From contig NW_009799104.1 of the NCBI RefSeq assembly GCF_000213175.1, positions 1 to 64,000 of the forward strand: 64,000 nucleotides of DNA, in the 5' to 3' direction. Made by a program: the position numbers and the translations under genes. This document shows positions 23,376 through 36,402 of this stretch, in pieces. Under the pieces are notes generated by a model that saw only the letters and a list, made by a program, of their open reading frames with translations, ran no database searches and was not told the origin of the DNA. The DNA comes from Neurospora tetrasperma FGSC 2508. Its lineage: Eukaryota; Ascomycota; Sordariomycetes; Sordariales; Sordariaceae. Numbering within the stretch: the stretch's first letter is position 1; each line of letters starts with the position of its first letter.

Positions 23376-25445
23376 ATGCCAACAACGACGCCTACGACAC
23401 GAACGATCCGGGTCGAAATTGGGGGCGACCCCAACGAAAGGGCTCCCGACGAAGGAATGAACGTCCATACCAAGCCCAACCCAAACCCAGACAATGTCTC
23501 GGGGATTTACGAGGAGATTGCGGAGGTAGAATCTCCGCGGTTTGAAAGGGTTTACTGGACAAAGGAACCGCATTTGAGGAAGCTCTACGGCATGACCTCC
23601 TTCCTTCTGGTGGCATCGGCAACGACAGGCTACGACAGCATGCTTTTGAACACATCACAACAGATCCATGCGTGGAACCACTTCTTCTTCCCGGAGACGA
23701 AGCTGAACCCGGACCTTGCAGATCCGGTTGAGGATAGCAAGCTGGCAATCTTGATTAACATGTTCAATATCGGCTCAATCTTATCGTTCGTTATAACCCC
23801 ATACGTGGCCGATAATTATGGACGAAGGCCCTCCATCGTAGCTGGTTGCATGTTCATGATCTTTGGGGGATTTCTAACTGGTTTTTGCAACGGTTACGGA
23901 AGTAGGTACCTACCTTTTTTTCTCGCCTTCTTCAGGGAGTTTACTAACAATGACAGTGTACATGGGTGGCCGGTTCCTCCTCGGTTTTGGCAACTCACTC
24001 GCACAAATGGCCTCCCCCCTCCTTCTCACCGAGATCGTCCACCCGCAACATCGCGGCCCCGTCACCGCCATCTACAACTGTCTTTGGAATGCCGGCGCGC
24101 TTTTGGTGTCGTGCATAGCATGGGGCACGTCCAACATTGCCTCCAACTGGTCCTGGCGCTCCATCACGCTCCTGCAGATTCTGCCCTCGGCCGTCCAGCT
24201 CGCAGGCATTTGGTGGCTTCCTGAATCTCCACGATACCTTATTAACAAGGAACGCCATGATGAAGCCCTCGACATACTCGCCAAGTGGCATGCCGGCGGT
24301 GATAGACTCAACAGAACAGTACAGTTCGAGTTTCGTGAGATCAAAGAGACGATTCGCATCCAGAAGCAGCTGGATGAGGCATCGAGCTATGTCGATTTTG
24401 TCAGGACCAAGGGAAATAGGTGGCGGTTGGCCATTATCATCTCGCTGGGTGTCATTAGCCAGTACTCTGGCAATGCCCTGTTCAGCAATTACATGAATGC
24501 TGTATACGGCGGGGCGGGGATAACGGAGCAGAGCCATAAGCTGGCCATCTCGACGGGGAAGATCATCCTGGATCTGATCGTTACCATCTTCGCCGCGCTG
24601 AATGTCGACCGGTTTGGACGCAGGCCGCTGTTCTTGATGTCGACGTGCGGTATGGTCGTGAGCTTTGCGTGCTGGACGGCAACGGGCGCGGCGTATGAAC
24701 ATAGTGGGGAGACAAATATGACTATTGGCTATACGCAGTTGGTGTTCATCTGGATCTTTAGTATCTTTTACGATATTGGGTTTTCAGGACTGTTGGTGGC
24801 ATATGCGCTGGAGATCCTGCCGTTTCATCTGAGGGCGAAAGGCATGATGTTGATGAATATCACGGTGCAGGCTGTGCTTGCCATCTCCAAGTGAGTCCTT
24901 TTCCTTTTATTTCTTTTCACTGCCCAGGGGCACCCTTCCCTTTTCATCTCATCAAGACATTCCATTAATATCACTCTTGTCGCTCCTTCCTTGCGCTTCC
25001 TGTTGCTTTCACCTAAACACTGTTTCTTTCCTCTATCAACTCTGCATCACCACCCTCCACTACCCGCTCTGCTTCTGTTCCCGCTTTTCTCCCTCTTTTG
25101 CCGCTATGCCGTTCAACGGGTTGAATGCTAACTCCTCCAAGCCAAACCAACAAATTAGCCTGGGATAATCTCCCCCACCACTGGAACTTTACTCTGTTCT
25201 ACACTATATGGAACTGCTTGGAACTTACTTTTGTCTACTTCTTCTACGTCGAGACAAAAGGCCCGACTCTTGAAGAAGTCGCACGCATCTTTGATGGTGT
25301 TAATGCCGTTGGACATATTGATATGCGACAAATTGAGAAGGAGATCTACCACAAGGGCGTTTTGGGGAATCCGTTGGAGAGGGATCGGGCGATGCATGGT
25401 GGTGGATATGGTGGAATTGAGTTGGAGGAGCAGCGGGGACAGTGA
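23376..25445 (+). CDS. MFS sugar transporter (hexose/lactose-permease type)
   Basis: Three exons, 23376-23901, 23957-24890 and 25142-25445, give 587 aa. The introns are 55 and 251 nt, and the second has a GCTAAC branch site 11 bases before its CCAAG acceptor. The sugar-porter signatures are all present: ADNYGRRPS (loop 2-3), GRFLLGFG, PESPRYLINKERHDEAL after helix 6, DRFGRRPLF (loop 8-9) and YFFYVETKGPTLEEVARIFDG after helix 12. The joined segment NQTNKLAWDNLPHHWNFTLFYTIWNCLE matches the usual helix 11-12 region, which supports the last acceptor choice. It belongs to the fungal LAC12-like branch of the family. The sugar cannot be told from sequence alone. It acts at the plasma membrane by proton symport. 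Confidence 0.9.
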
Positions 25446-25650
25446 TATGAGGGCATGCGAGGCAGAGCAAAAGTGGTGGGTAGGTATGAATGAGAGAGGA
25501 TGTAATGGTGAGATGTGGTTCAAGAATAGACCGGGGCCTGGTCACTAGGGTGTCCAAAAACACTGAAACTCACTCAGAAGCATACAAAGGTCTTGAATCT
25601 GAATAGGATCTCCATAGAACCCTTATATTGAGACCTAGGGAGAGCAGGTT

Positions 25651-26612
25651 TCATACTCGATCATCATCACCCCCTCCACCCACAATGATACTAGGAAAGC
25701 TTGCTCTCCCCGACATATCTCCCGCAAGCACCAAGCTGGGTCTCCCACCGCCAACCAATGATGCCCTCGCACTCACAGGCTGCAAAAACTCTCCAGTTGA
25801 AGCCCCAGCATCTGCCCCGGCCATCGCGGCCCCCTGGCCAGCAGCCTCTTCATGTTTCCTCCGTCTCCTCGCCGCCAAAGCAGACTCGGAAGTCGAGCCC
25901 ATCTCCTGCTTGAAGATGATAGATTTCGTCCCCTCGTTCCTTCTTCTCCTAATGAAAACCCAATCCCAAAGGCAAGTAGCCATCGATCCGGCCCTCTCGA
26001 CGCTATAAGTCCGGGTCATCGTCAGCAACTTGATGCCGAAGGGGAAGGGGAACGGATGAAAACGAACATTACAACCACCGCCAACGCCCACACAGCTGTG
26101 TCATACTCTGTCTTGAACACAATTCCCCTCACGGTTGGGATGCCCACTGCGCACATGACCAGCGCAACAGCATCAAGGACAGCGATGGTTACCGGCGTAG
26201 AGGTTTGTGACATCCTGGCAAAGAGGAAGTAAATAGTGCCGAGGTCTGTGATGATTGCTATCGCCGCCTGTTTCTCGCTGTTAGTTATCATCCTGCAACA
26301 GGCGTGGTCGAATAGGAGCTGATCAGGGAAGGAAAGGAAGAGAAGGAAACCTACCCCGGCCATAATAACCGCGTATGTTTTCTCCGGGTATTCTTGTCCC
26401 CATTTCGCCGCGATGAACACGGTGAGGGCGAGGAGAGCGGCGGAGGTGAGGAGGGTAGAAAGACGGAAAAGGTACTGAGTCCATTGAAGGCTGCCGTACG
26501 GGGATGGTGGCTTAGGCGGTGACAATGCTGTCTGGAGGTCTGTGGTTGGCGTTTGTGCGTGTTGGATCTGAAGGGTTGGAAATGGCGTTGGTGTTGTTGA
26601 TCTGGAGTCCAT
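25651..26612 (-). CDS. Four-helix membrane protein, MARVEL-like topology
   Basis: Three exons, 26612-26355, 26267-26068 and 26002-25651, give 269 aa. Intron 1 (87 nt) has a CTAAC branch and is in frame. Intron 2 (65 nt) starts with the unusual GTTCGT and ends TATAG. The start is the ATG of MDSRSTTP; the frame upstream has only a TTG. A Pro-rich N-terminal tail precedes four hydrophobic segments (LSTLLTSAALLALTVFIAAKW, YAVIMAGAAIAIITDLGTIYF, VTIAVLDAVALVMCAVGIP and AVWALAVVVI). A basic RRRRNEG stretch and a Gly/Ala/Ser-rich cytosolic tail follow. The order resembles fungal MARVEL-domain proteins of the plasma membrane. No biochemical function can be assigned. It is divergent from a second membrane protein of similar type at 28319-29085. 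Confidence 0.65.
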
Positions 26613-28318
26613 TTTGTTGGACTTAAGAAGCCTTGATAGAACGCCGTTGGCCAAGACTTGATAGTGCTCTAGATGTAGGATGACTGATTGCCCGATATGA
26701 TGATGTATCGTTGGTGATGAGGCTCTGGAAAAATGTTAGCGTTGGGCCTGCGAGAAGTCCAGTCATGGAATTGTAGATTCGTAAAACTTACCTCATATAG
26801 ATGGTCAGAGGTATGCTTTAACATATTTAACAGCCGCCACTCGATCTTTTAAGCGCCTCTCAAGCATTTGAATGTCTTCAAAATGTAAGACCAAGCTCCG
26901 CAAGCTCCTCTCCATCACCGCTCTGTTTCGTCTCAGTGTCGATCTTCGACCGCCAGTTCATTGACGAGTGGAGGACGCCCAGCCCTTGTCTTGCGTCCGT
27001 AATCCCAGACCGCTCTTGCGGAGAGACTCCGGTTCGTCCATCGTGGTTCTTGGTTGCAGTTCAGGACTTGAAAAGGCCGACAGACCATACGATCGTGTCG
27101 CACGACACGTTGATCCGCCGTTGGGCGCGACCACTCCAGACCTTCTCACCATGCAAGGCAACGCAAAGGAGCCGACGTGAAGAGCTAAATTGACGTCTAG
27201 AAGACGGGAGTGTGAAGAACCGAGCTGCTTAGTCCACCTTCTATTGGGCAATGAGAGGAGACCTGAAGATACAGCGCTAGCATCTACCTGACAGGGGCAG
27301 AGTTCCTCCGCTCCAGCCCTAAAAGAGCGCTGATCGGCGGAGCATGAGGACCCTGTCACGTCTATCTCGGCCTCGAGTAGTGTAGGGTCTGCAAGGTCGG
27401 GGACTAGACTTGTTGATCTTGGCGTTTGTGGGGAAGGTGATCACTGGGGAAACGCAAAGTCACCGGTTTTGTTATCGTGGGGTTTTGACAACTCAAGCTC
27501 GTAACATCAATAACATGATAAGCTTCCAGCTGTGGCTTGATCTGCTTCAAGTTGACCTGAGCCACGAAGCATCCCATGTGCGATACCAGTCTGAGTGCTG
27601 TCTCTTTGGCTAGGCTGTTCCCATTTTCATGCATTGAAGTGTTAAGATGAACGATCGCACTTGGAGTCAGCATCAAATCCAAGGACAGTACAGATGTAGG
27701 TCGGCGATCGGTCGTAGACTTCCATTCTCTCATGACCGGGAACGAAAGATTATTCAGTGACCAAAGCGGACCGAGTCTCATTCCCTCCGATGCCATGGGA
27801 ACAATGATAGCATCGTTACCGCAACCATAGACAATTGAGCTGCTCAATCTCAGGACGCTATCATGACGTTTATCGTGCGTAGAGGTTCAAGGCGTCTGTG
27901 CGTCAAGTCCAACGTAGCGGCTTCAGTAGGAAGACTGCAGGCTTAGTGTGCATCTTCACGTCCTTCATTGACCGTAGTTCACCGCGGGGCTGGTGCTTGA
28001 GCTGTTCCCGCGGTCGGACTTGATCCCCGACTTTTCAAGGTTGATGGTGGATGATACGGTCCTGATCTGGATATTGGAGCGTACAATGGCGGACAGTAAT
28101 CACCACTCCAACGTCATCCCTATGACAGCATCATAAAGCCCATCGACGCCCGTATATTCAAGATCCCATAAAGGTTGCGACATGGAGATGCTTTTGTCGC
28201 CAACCCTCGCTCACTCTTGCCTGACTCATGAGCTTTTCAACCTGCCCCAGCAGACTGTGATCAGTTACCACCTACTTTAGCCGCCGTCAGCAAAGTAACA
28301 TTGGCAGAAGTATCAAAA
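26613..28318. other. Divergent intergenic region between two four-helix membrane proteins
   Basis: This 1.7-kb stretch serves as promoter space for two divergently transcribed membrane-protein genes. The 147-codon minus-strand frame at 27404-27847 and the 133-codon frame at 26958-27359 show no domain or signal and are not called. No repeats or RNA genes are seen. Confidence 0.5.
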
Positions 28319-29085
28319 ATGGACTCCGCAGGAAGAAGGCGTAGCCCCGACACAGTCCAGCGCCTCCTCCGAATATGGCTTTGGATCAATGATGCCCTGA
28401 TTTTGGCCTCCTCGGCCATTGTCACGGGCATTTTGGCTCACTTCATCCGCAAATACCATGAGCGCGGCACGCACGTCATCTTTGAGGAGGTTATCGTGAG
28501 TATTCCATTCTCTCGAGTCCCTTGCTCGCCTCCTCCAGTACAAGTGTCGTCCTTGCCCGGTTCATTGCGCATATATTATGTATGGCGGAAAAGAATGCTG
28601 ATGACGAACAGGCCGTGGTAACCCTCTTTCTCTACCTCTTCGCCATTTTCGCTCCAGCTCTCAAGGGCTATCGCGGTTACCTGCTGCCGCTCAACCTCGC
28701 CCTCTCCTATCTATGGCTGACCAACCTCATCTTTTCTTCCCAAGACTATAGCGGCCACAGGTGCCACTACTACAGCCCTGCGTACGTAGGGCACTGTCGC
28801 TTGAAGCACACTGTGCAGGCTTTTAATATTGTAGGATTGTAAGTCACCCCTAGGTCGATAATTTGGCAAGAAGTGAGGCTGATATGTCTGGACAACAGCA
28901 TTTCCCTCCTCTCAAACGTCGTGGCCGACAGTCTGATGTGGTATCGCTGCTGCGGTTCTTCTCCCGGTACTGCCGGTGGCCGTGTTGGCAATGGAGAGAA
29001 GGGTTCAGCGCCGTTGACATCTACTCCTGGGGCTACAACAGGTGCTCCCACTGCGCCCGATGCGGCGAACGGGACTCGTGTCTAG
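28319..29085 (+). CDS. MARVEL-domain-like four-helix membrane protein
   Basis: Three exons, 28319-28495, 28612-28838 and 28899-29085, give 196 aa, with introns of 116 and 60 nt. After a short basic tail (MDSAGRRRSP) come four hydrophobic segments: IWLWINDALILASSAIVTGILAHFI, VVTLFLYLFAIFAP, YLLPLNLALSYLWLTNLIFSS and a last one joined across exon 3 (FNIVGFISLLSNVVADSLMW). The motif SSQDYSGHRCHYYSP between helices 3 and 4 recalls the F.....C.....C loop of fungal MARVEL proteins. A Gly/Thr-rich tail ends the protein. Members are thought to organise plasma-membrane domains; a specific role is not predictable. Confidence 0.75.
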
Positions 29086-31734
29086 ATTCAGATCGTCCTG
29101 GGTGTGGGCAACGGGCTTTGGTGCTGCTGCCGTAACATGTTGTGCTGCCCAATGACGCCTGGTTTCTTTTCCTTCAGAGGGGTGAGGCTCGAGACTGTAG
29201 CGATGGGATATTGGTCAATGCGGGTGGATCGTTGAAACAGTGGCTACGACACGGAGCCGGTGGTAAAGAGAGCGAAGATTTCGGGCAACGATTTGGAGGA
29301 AGATCATTCGTTGTTGAGAAGTGTTTGAGTGATCATGTCCAGTCGACGTTGTCAGCGAAGGCATGCGTTGAGCCACGGGGAGGACTTGATATCGGAGGGA
29401 TGGTGGCGGGTGTAAAAGAACCTTTTCTTTTCTCTGGGTTGCTTCCATTGTATATAATGCTTAGGGAAGGGTACGTTACCCTGTTGTTTGTCAACTCTGT
29501 TCTCGATAATGTTAACTGTGAGACCTGGCCGCAACCATAGCCCTGATAATTGAGCCGATAAAGCTTCATTGGGTGTACTCAACTCGACTGGGGCAGCGGA
29601 TCGGAGTTTCGTGGGTCGGAGTCGGAGAGGAAATGTAATGCCCCACTTGACCGGTGTCATGGCCGGCACTGATCAGAGGTTTGTCGTCCGGGTTCCGTAG
29701 CCAACCATGGCCGCACGGGAGCACTTCATGGGGCCATTCGTTGTGATCAGCATGGCGGCATCGTCAATCCTGAACACGGTTGCCCGAGCGAACCAGTGGT
29801 TCATCCCAAGATGGCAGGTGAGAGGCTGAGAAGCTGAGGTTCTTTGATTGCATAAATAGAGATGGCCAAGTCCAGAACAAGAGCGCACAGGTAGTAATGA
29901 GTGGTTTAAATGAGTGCCAGGTGGTCTGACGAACTGAAGTCGCCTGCTTCGGAAAACGAGACTCGGTGTGGCCACTGGCCTCAGTGGGAGAATGGCAGGT
30001 GCGGATGCAACACCCCGGAGGCCGCATAAGGAAGGACCCAAACACGAAACGGGACACCTTGATGGCCACGGATCGGATCTGGTGGCTCTGAATGGCTGCC
30101 TGAATCTGGCGGCTGCTCTGTCTTTTTAGCGAATTGCAATGAGTTGTCCGGGTTCGTCTCAATCTCCCTCGCTGGCGACCCAGAGTATGATGAACAGAAA
30201 TGGGAAGGTGCAGAGTCCTTGGTCAGCAGCCGCCCGATTCCCGTCCATTTGACAGGTCGTCGTTGTCACATCGTCATGGCAGTGAGGCGTCTGGGCCGCG
30301 TCAATTGACAGGCATCGAGAAAAGCACCTCCGTCTAGGTACACTACGAGGAAGAGTGCACGGGCCATATCCAACCTGAGCACGAGCCAGCGGCGTCGGCA
30401 ACATTCCGACAGCCCTGTTTGTAGGTAGGAAAACTTCACGTAATGAACTGCAGCCGTCTTTTGTAGCAGCCGCTGAGGAATGACTCTTTTGCCTTGGCTT
30501 GTACTAGTCCGTAGAGCGTAATGGCCCTCTCACCAGCCTGAGTCGTGACGGACAAAGACGTTTGCCTAGAGATGCATCGTTGATTCGTTTCCACAAGCAA
30601 ACCATTTTCCCTGGGAGCAAGAGTGGTAACAATCCAATGTGACATGGGCGTGGTGTGCCTGGTTCAGTTGTTCGTCTGAGTGACCAAAAAAGTGTTGGGC
30701 AGCTTCCCATTTCGTCACTCTTTCCAGGGAGAGAACCGAGATCGGAACACACTGACCGGCTGCACCTGTCGTCCTTCTGCATTGGGACGGGAGGTCGGAT
30801 TCGTGTCAATCGACTTGCCGATTGGTGGTTCGCCATCGATGCTGCCTGCCCGTCTTACACAAGACGACGACTTGCAGTGTGGCCTACGTAGACAGTTGAC
30901 GACAACCTGAACTTTTCCATTTGAGAGGGAGGAGCTTGTTGACCAAAAGGAAACGCGTTCGGTGCAGTGGAGTCGACCCCTCTGTCAGCACCTAGGTCAC
31001 CATCGACCCGCGGATGATCCACTGGACCGTCGCAATCCATTTCCGCGTGTCCACATCGGTCATCGGCCCCGTGTCCAGGGCATCCCGCCAAAGCTCCTCA
31101 TCCAACCCTCCACATTGCATCCATCGCTCGCTCAGCTCTTTCCGCCCGTCGGCTGCCCGCCCGGATTGCAGAGACAACCTGAACCTGAACCCCGGCGTCG
31201 CATGGATCATGGTGTTGTTGATGGCTTGCCGATGACTCCTTCCGGGTCTTGTTGACCTCCTGGTCCGTCCGTCCGTACGACCGCGTACAACTGAACCTGG
31301 AAGGTACAAGTGTACTAGTACTTCCCTTCCAGTACCTCCTGCCTTTTGTCAACCTCGAGTCCGGTCACTGTTCGTTGCTCCCTCTTCCAGTTTCGAGTCC
31401 AATCTCGTACTCGAATTGCACATCAGACACCACTGAAGAACTGACAGGATGCGGCTCCGGTTCCACATACTATCATTGAGAAACTCCCCAATTCCACCTG
31501 TTAGCGCCGCCGCCGCCGCTGCCATTGCAACTCCCGTCGGTCTCCTTCTCTCGTTAAGCTCAACACTATCTTAGGAACCTTTACCAGCTAGCTGCCTCTG
31601 CCCCTTCGCAACATCCCGATCTGTGGTCCGAACTACTCGCTCATCCCATCCTCCATCGAGCGATCCTCTACACTACTTGTCGTATCGCCTTCCTCGACAG
31701 CTTCCGGCTTCGATACACGAGACTCGGAAAGACC
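29086..31734. other. Intergenic region of 2.6 kb, no supported gene
   Basis: This holds the 3' tail of the MARVEL-like gene and the promoter of the F-box-like gene. Overlapping frames at 29142-29540, 29764-30162 and 30504-30836 have no family features. A short GCC trinucleotide run lies near 31506-31520. Confidence 0.5.
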
Positions 31735-33632
31735 ATGGCCGCGCCCGCGCAAAACTCTACCGTCTCTCTCGAGCGCCTACCGAACGAACTGCTACAGCCC
31801 ATAGCCGAAGCCCTCGTCCCGCAACCTCCATTGACCACCCGCTTCGCCCTTCGTCACGTCGGAACATGGGCCAGTCAAGAAGCAAAGGACCAGCGGGCGG
31901 CATGGCATCTCGCCCACCGTGAGTTGCTTACCTTCGCGCAGACCTCCCATCGCATGCTTGCCGTCGCCAGACCGCTTCTGTGGCGGAATATCCTCATCTA
32001 CAACGAAAGGGCGCTCGTGTCACTGTATCTGCGCATGATCAAGCATCCGGAAATCAAGCCTTGGATTCGCCACATCACATGTATGGCCAATATCACTGGC
32101 ACCAAGCTGATCATGGGGATACATCGAGAATGGGAAAGACAAACTGGAGGTAGGATATCTGGGTCCCGGTGCTTGGGTCTTTGTTCACCTTCTGACCGCC
32201 GCCAGTGAGATGGCAGGGCCAACCCGGCGCCAGTCCCGCTTCCATCGGCTTGGAGCTCCTCATGATCATCATGTGGCACGCCCCCAACCTAAGAGATCTT
32301 CTCTTTGCTTTTCCCGACCACCCCTTACCCAACCAGGAACTCCAAGACCCCACCGCCAACGATGTATTACTCCCAGCCTTCCGCGCCACCATATTGAGCT
32401 ACATGAACTCCCCCGAACCCGTCAACCATCGACAGACCTTCGTCGCGCGCTACTTTCCCTTTCATCAGATGCGCAACCTGTCTTCTCTGCGCATCTACTG
32501 CCATCGAGACGAACAGCCTAGTCGAGATGCGACTTTCCCTCAGCTGCTCTCACACTATACCATTGCTTGCTTACCTGATCTCAAGAATCTCAAGACCCTC
32601 GAGCTTTGTTGCTCCTCGGCGTCGAACCTTTTCTACGAAGACATGACGATACCTCCGCTTCCCCAGATTCAACAGCTTCGTCTATACGGTAGCCGCATCC
32701 ATGAGCCGAGGCTGATTGCGCTATGTCTGGCATGTACCAACCTACAGGATCTACTTGTCCATTTTGAAGAGAGCACTACGGACGATGACAGGGATCTTTT
32801 GCCCGATGGGAAGACTCTTGACGTTGCCCTGACCGGTCTTTCAGATTCGCTGCGCAGCCTCGAATTGGTTGCTTTGTCAGAGGGCCATTACCTTACGCGC
32901 GGAAGGGAACGTCCGAGGAAACCGGAGAACCACCGACTCAAGTGCATCCCACATCTTAGACGGCTTGAGAGCCTTACCCTCGACTACCGCGGCGTTTTCG
33001 GTACCCTGGGGATTCTGGAGGAAGATGACGGTGAGAGGCTGTGTCAGCTACTTCCGTCATCACTGCGTGACTTCACCTTGGTGTGCGAGTGGGGAACCGC
33101 TAAAGACTGGAAGCAAAGTTATCTTGCCAACCTCGACATGATACTGCACGGCGTAGCCTGCCTCTGCGCTACCCAGTCACCGAAGCTGTCAAGCATATCG
33201 TTGGCCATTCACTCATGGCCTGCAAAAAGCAGGTTCCACAGACGCTTCGGCAGAGAGGTCGAGGAAACAAGGCTGCGCTGTTTGAGAGCAGACATTACCT
33301 TTCGGACGTTCGACTTGTTCCCTTCGTATCAGGATGAAGATGATGTTGAACCCCTGGACGAGGGTGACTTTGAAGACGAGGATGGGGGGGACATATTACC
33401 CGAAATGGGCGATGGCGGGTTTGAAGAAGAGACCGAACTTGAGCTGGAAGAAGAGGATGAAGCATCCGAATACTATTTTTCCGGCGACGAAGAAGAGGAT
33501 CCGGAACGCGAAGCACGGAGGCCTCCTACATTTGCGGCATTCATGGAACAATTGGGAGAGGACCATGGACACAGCTTCGATGAGCTTTTCTATGCGTACC
33601 ATGAAGATCGATGGGATGAGTATCTATTCTGA
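31735..33632 (+). CDS. F-box-like protein with leucine-rich region and acidic C terminus
   Basis: Exons 31735-32149 and 32206-33632 (56-nt intron) give 613 aa; the start GACCATGG is in strong context. Residues about 11-65 read SLERLPNELLQPIAEAL, then FAQTSHRMLAVARPLLWRNILI, the usual layout of a fungal F-box helix followed by the R.LLW... segment. Such F-boxes bind Skp1 in SCF ubiquitin ligases. The middle has irregular leucine-rich repeats (LKNLKTLELCC, IQQLRLYGS, CTNLQDLLVHF, RRLESLTLDY) that could recruit substrates. A highly acidic run (about 530-580) precedes a short C-terminal domain. The target is unknown. Confidence 0.75.
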
Positions 33633-34559
33633 GTATGCTGTTGCTGCGATCGTAGCCCGTTGCATTTCGACATTGTCAGATGACCTTGTCAGGAATCAGA
33701 ATACCGAAGGGAAGAGCTGTATGATTCGGCAAGGACATCGGTTACCATCATCCAACTTCTCACCAGACAAAGACAGGTGTTTGTCTGTACCGAGCAGCAT
33801 CGGGGTTGGGTCGATATCTCATCACCGCATCAACCCATTCGGCAGACATAGCATTGCCTCGCCGCCCTTCTTCATTTTTCGGCTATTATCCGATGGCAAG
33901 GACTGCCTGGACCAACCACACCAATGTAACGATCCATTTTAGATTGGCTTTGTTGCGCTCCCTACAAACTTGATACCCCAATATATCGACCTTCGATTGC
34001 GCAAGCTCCTTGCTCTCGAACCTCATTTCTGTGACTGGTTCTTCTTCTGCCGCTTATGCACCCCAGTCCATATGCCTGAGGATATAACCTGTACGGTTAA
34101 ATATTCGATTTGGATGTACACCACAACATGCGCCACTGTCGAACTGCTCTTCGAGTCTCGAGCAAATGAGCATTTCTGCCGTCCTAGTAGCCCGTGTCAG
34201 CAAAACGACTGCGGAAGGTTGGATCTGTTGGAGCCGTTGCCCTTGTGTGCCTTGTAATTTTCCTTCACCTTGCTTCTCCACCACATGTTCCCTCTCTTTC
34301 CTCCAAGCAACCAACCAACAAGGTGGGCGAATGCTTTCTTTGATTGCTTTGTTCAGATGTTGACCCAAATTATCCAGGAATCGGGAACAGCAAGTATACA
34401 TGGCCGCCAGTGTGGTAACTCATGATCCTGTTTGCAAAGTTGAGGCCCCAGTCCGTCTCCAAATATTTCTTTCTCTCGCATCCCCCGTCATCACCAACCT
34501 GGGAAGTCCAAACACTGCACTGCCAAGCCTCTTCTTCCTCATATCACCCAGATCCAGCC
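33633..34559. other. Intergenic region between F-box-like and GH16 genes
   Basis: About 930 bases in tandem orientation, with the 3' end of one gene and the promoter of the next. I see nothing further of note. Confidence 0.5.
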
Positions 34560-36104
34560 ATGGTGACCATGAGTACATGGCCTTGGGGCCTTTTAGTCAC
34601 GACTGGCTATCTCCTCAACCTCACATTCGCAGCTCATCCCTTGACCACCGACGCCAACTGCCACTGCTACAAAACCAACGCCACCTCCACAAACTACTTT
34701 CGCCAACACAAATTCTTTGACTTTCGCAACCTCCAACAATACGCGAACACACCGCCAAACCCAATTTCCACATTTGAGGGAAATGCGGCCGCTCCTCCCA
34801 CATCTTCTTACTTCGACTCGAACCAATGGAAAGACAACTGGGGCATCCAGACCTGGAACAACACCGAATTAATGCGCCTCAACAACACCGACGTCAACGA
34901 CGCCACAGTGCCAATGATCAACTCGTTCAACAACATCTACATCGAGCGCTCTTCTGATAGGAACGCCAATGGGCAAACATACTTGGTGATGCGAACAGTT
35001 CGACACTCTTTAGACGGCCCTTCCACGCGCTATGGCTCCAACTCAAGCTCTGGCTTTCAAAGTTCTGCCGAGTTCGAATCCAAGCTCACCTCCTACCAAT
35101 TTCTCTCCCTGCGCATGCTCGCCCGTACCCGCGGTTCTCCGGGCGCAGTAACCGCCATGTTCACCTACCGGCCTCCTCCTCAGCCTCAGCAATTGGCGCT
35201 GGTTCAGGAAGCCGATCTGGAGATTCGCACGCAGGATCCGCCTAATTTCGTCCAGTATACCAACCAGCCGGCTTGGAACAGCACTAGTGACATCAAAGAG
35301 GCGACGAGGAATGCGTCCATGCCAAGTGGAAAGAAGTGGAGCGACTGGGCATTTTACAGAATGGATTGGACGCCTGGGCAGTCAACTTGGTTCGTGAACG
35401 GTGTGGAGGCTAGCAAGATCAACTTCCAGGCACCAAGGGACCCGAGCCAGGTGATGTTCAATGTCTGGAGCGATGGTGGCAGCTGGTCAGGTATCATGGG
35501 GCAGGGTGGGAAGGCGGAGATGCAGGTGCAGTGGATTGAAATGGTTTACAACAGCACAGAGGTGTCTGGGCCTGTGACTGGACCGTGGGGAGACAAAAAG
35601 GGCTGTGCCAATATTTGCAGTATTGACGAAACGACTCAACTGGGCACTCCGGTGCTTATTAGCAATCCAAACGGTGAGTTTTCACCCCGTCTCACTCAGC
35701 TCCCAACACAGCCGTATCCTCTTGCACTTCCATTTCACCCCGTCATCATTCCCATAGCCCTTCCTCTCTCTATCCTCAGTCTCATCACCCAGCTTACTCT
35801 ACTCAGCCTCTGCCCCGTCCTCCTCATCCGCTATTTACTCATCTACTTCTACTTCAACCCATACCGCATCTTCTCTCTCTGCCCGTTGTTATGTCCCCGT
35901 TGCCCTTTGCTATGCAGAAGCGGTACTTGTTCTACTCTGGATGTTAACAGGTGAATAGGTGGTAACACGCCCGCCAACCCTCCAAACAGCTGCACAACCG
36001 TCAAATATGGCCAGTGCAACGGAAAGAACTGGAATGGGTGCAAGACTTGCGCCAGCGGGAGTGCGTGTCGATATCAGAATGATTATTATTCGCAATGTCT
36101 GTAG
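34560..36104 (+). CDS. Secreted GH16-family glycoside hydrolase with C-terminal CBM1 cellulose-binding module
   Basis: Exons 34560-35673 and 35959-36104, separated by a 285-nt intron with a GTTAAC branch site, give 419 aa. A signal peptide ends near residue 25 (LLNLTFAAH). The catalytic domain carries E217-A-D-L-E221, the GH16 ExDxE motif with nucleophile and acid/base, followed by [21 protein letters not shown] and MFNVWSDGG, as in laminarinase-type enzymes. Several NxT/S sequons are present. Exon 2 encodes a complete CBM1: YGQC...[11 protein letters not shown]...YYSQC, ending at the stop. GH16 enzymes act on beta-1,3, mixed-linked or xyloglucan-type glucans, and the CBM1 would tether it to cellulose. 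An acceptor eight bases upstream would give an immediate stop, so 35959 is preferred. Confidence 0.88.
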
Positions 36105-36402
36105 GGTAAGCGTAGGCGTGCGAATGTACACAGTCCGGTACTGTGTGGTATAGGAATGAATTGTGCTTCTTCTGGCTCGGAGACGACTAAAGTCGTTCTA
36201 TCGGTAAAATTGTGAGTTTGATACCTACATTTATGCGTTTTTCATGTCTGAGGAAGAGAGTGAATCTTAGTTGATATGTCGTTGAGCATGATGTTGATGT
36301 GTGGAATGCACTTCTTCTGGATCAATGGAGCGAAAAGGCGTGTTTAGGCCACTAACATCTACCTATCCTCGGGTATTGCGCACAAAACTATCAAATCAAA
36401 AT
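36105..36402. other. Convergent 3' intergenic region
   Basis: About 300 bases between the convergent GH16 and metallo-beta-lactamase genes, AT rich and UTR-like. No structured feature is seen. Confidence 0.5.

Noticed and set aside
27404-27847. 147-codon minus-strand frame between the two membrane proteins
   Set aside because: No domain, no codon bias and no upstream exon could be matched.
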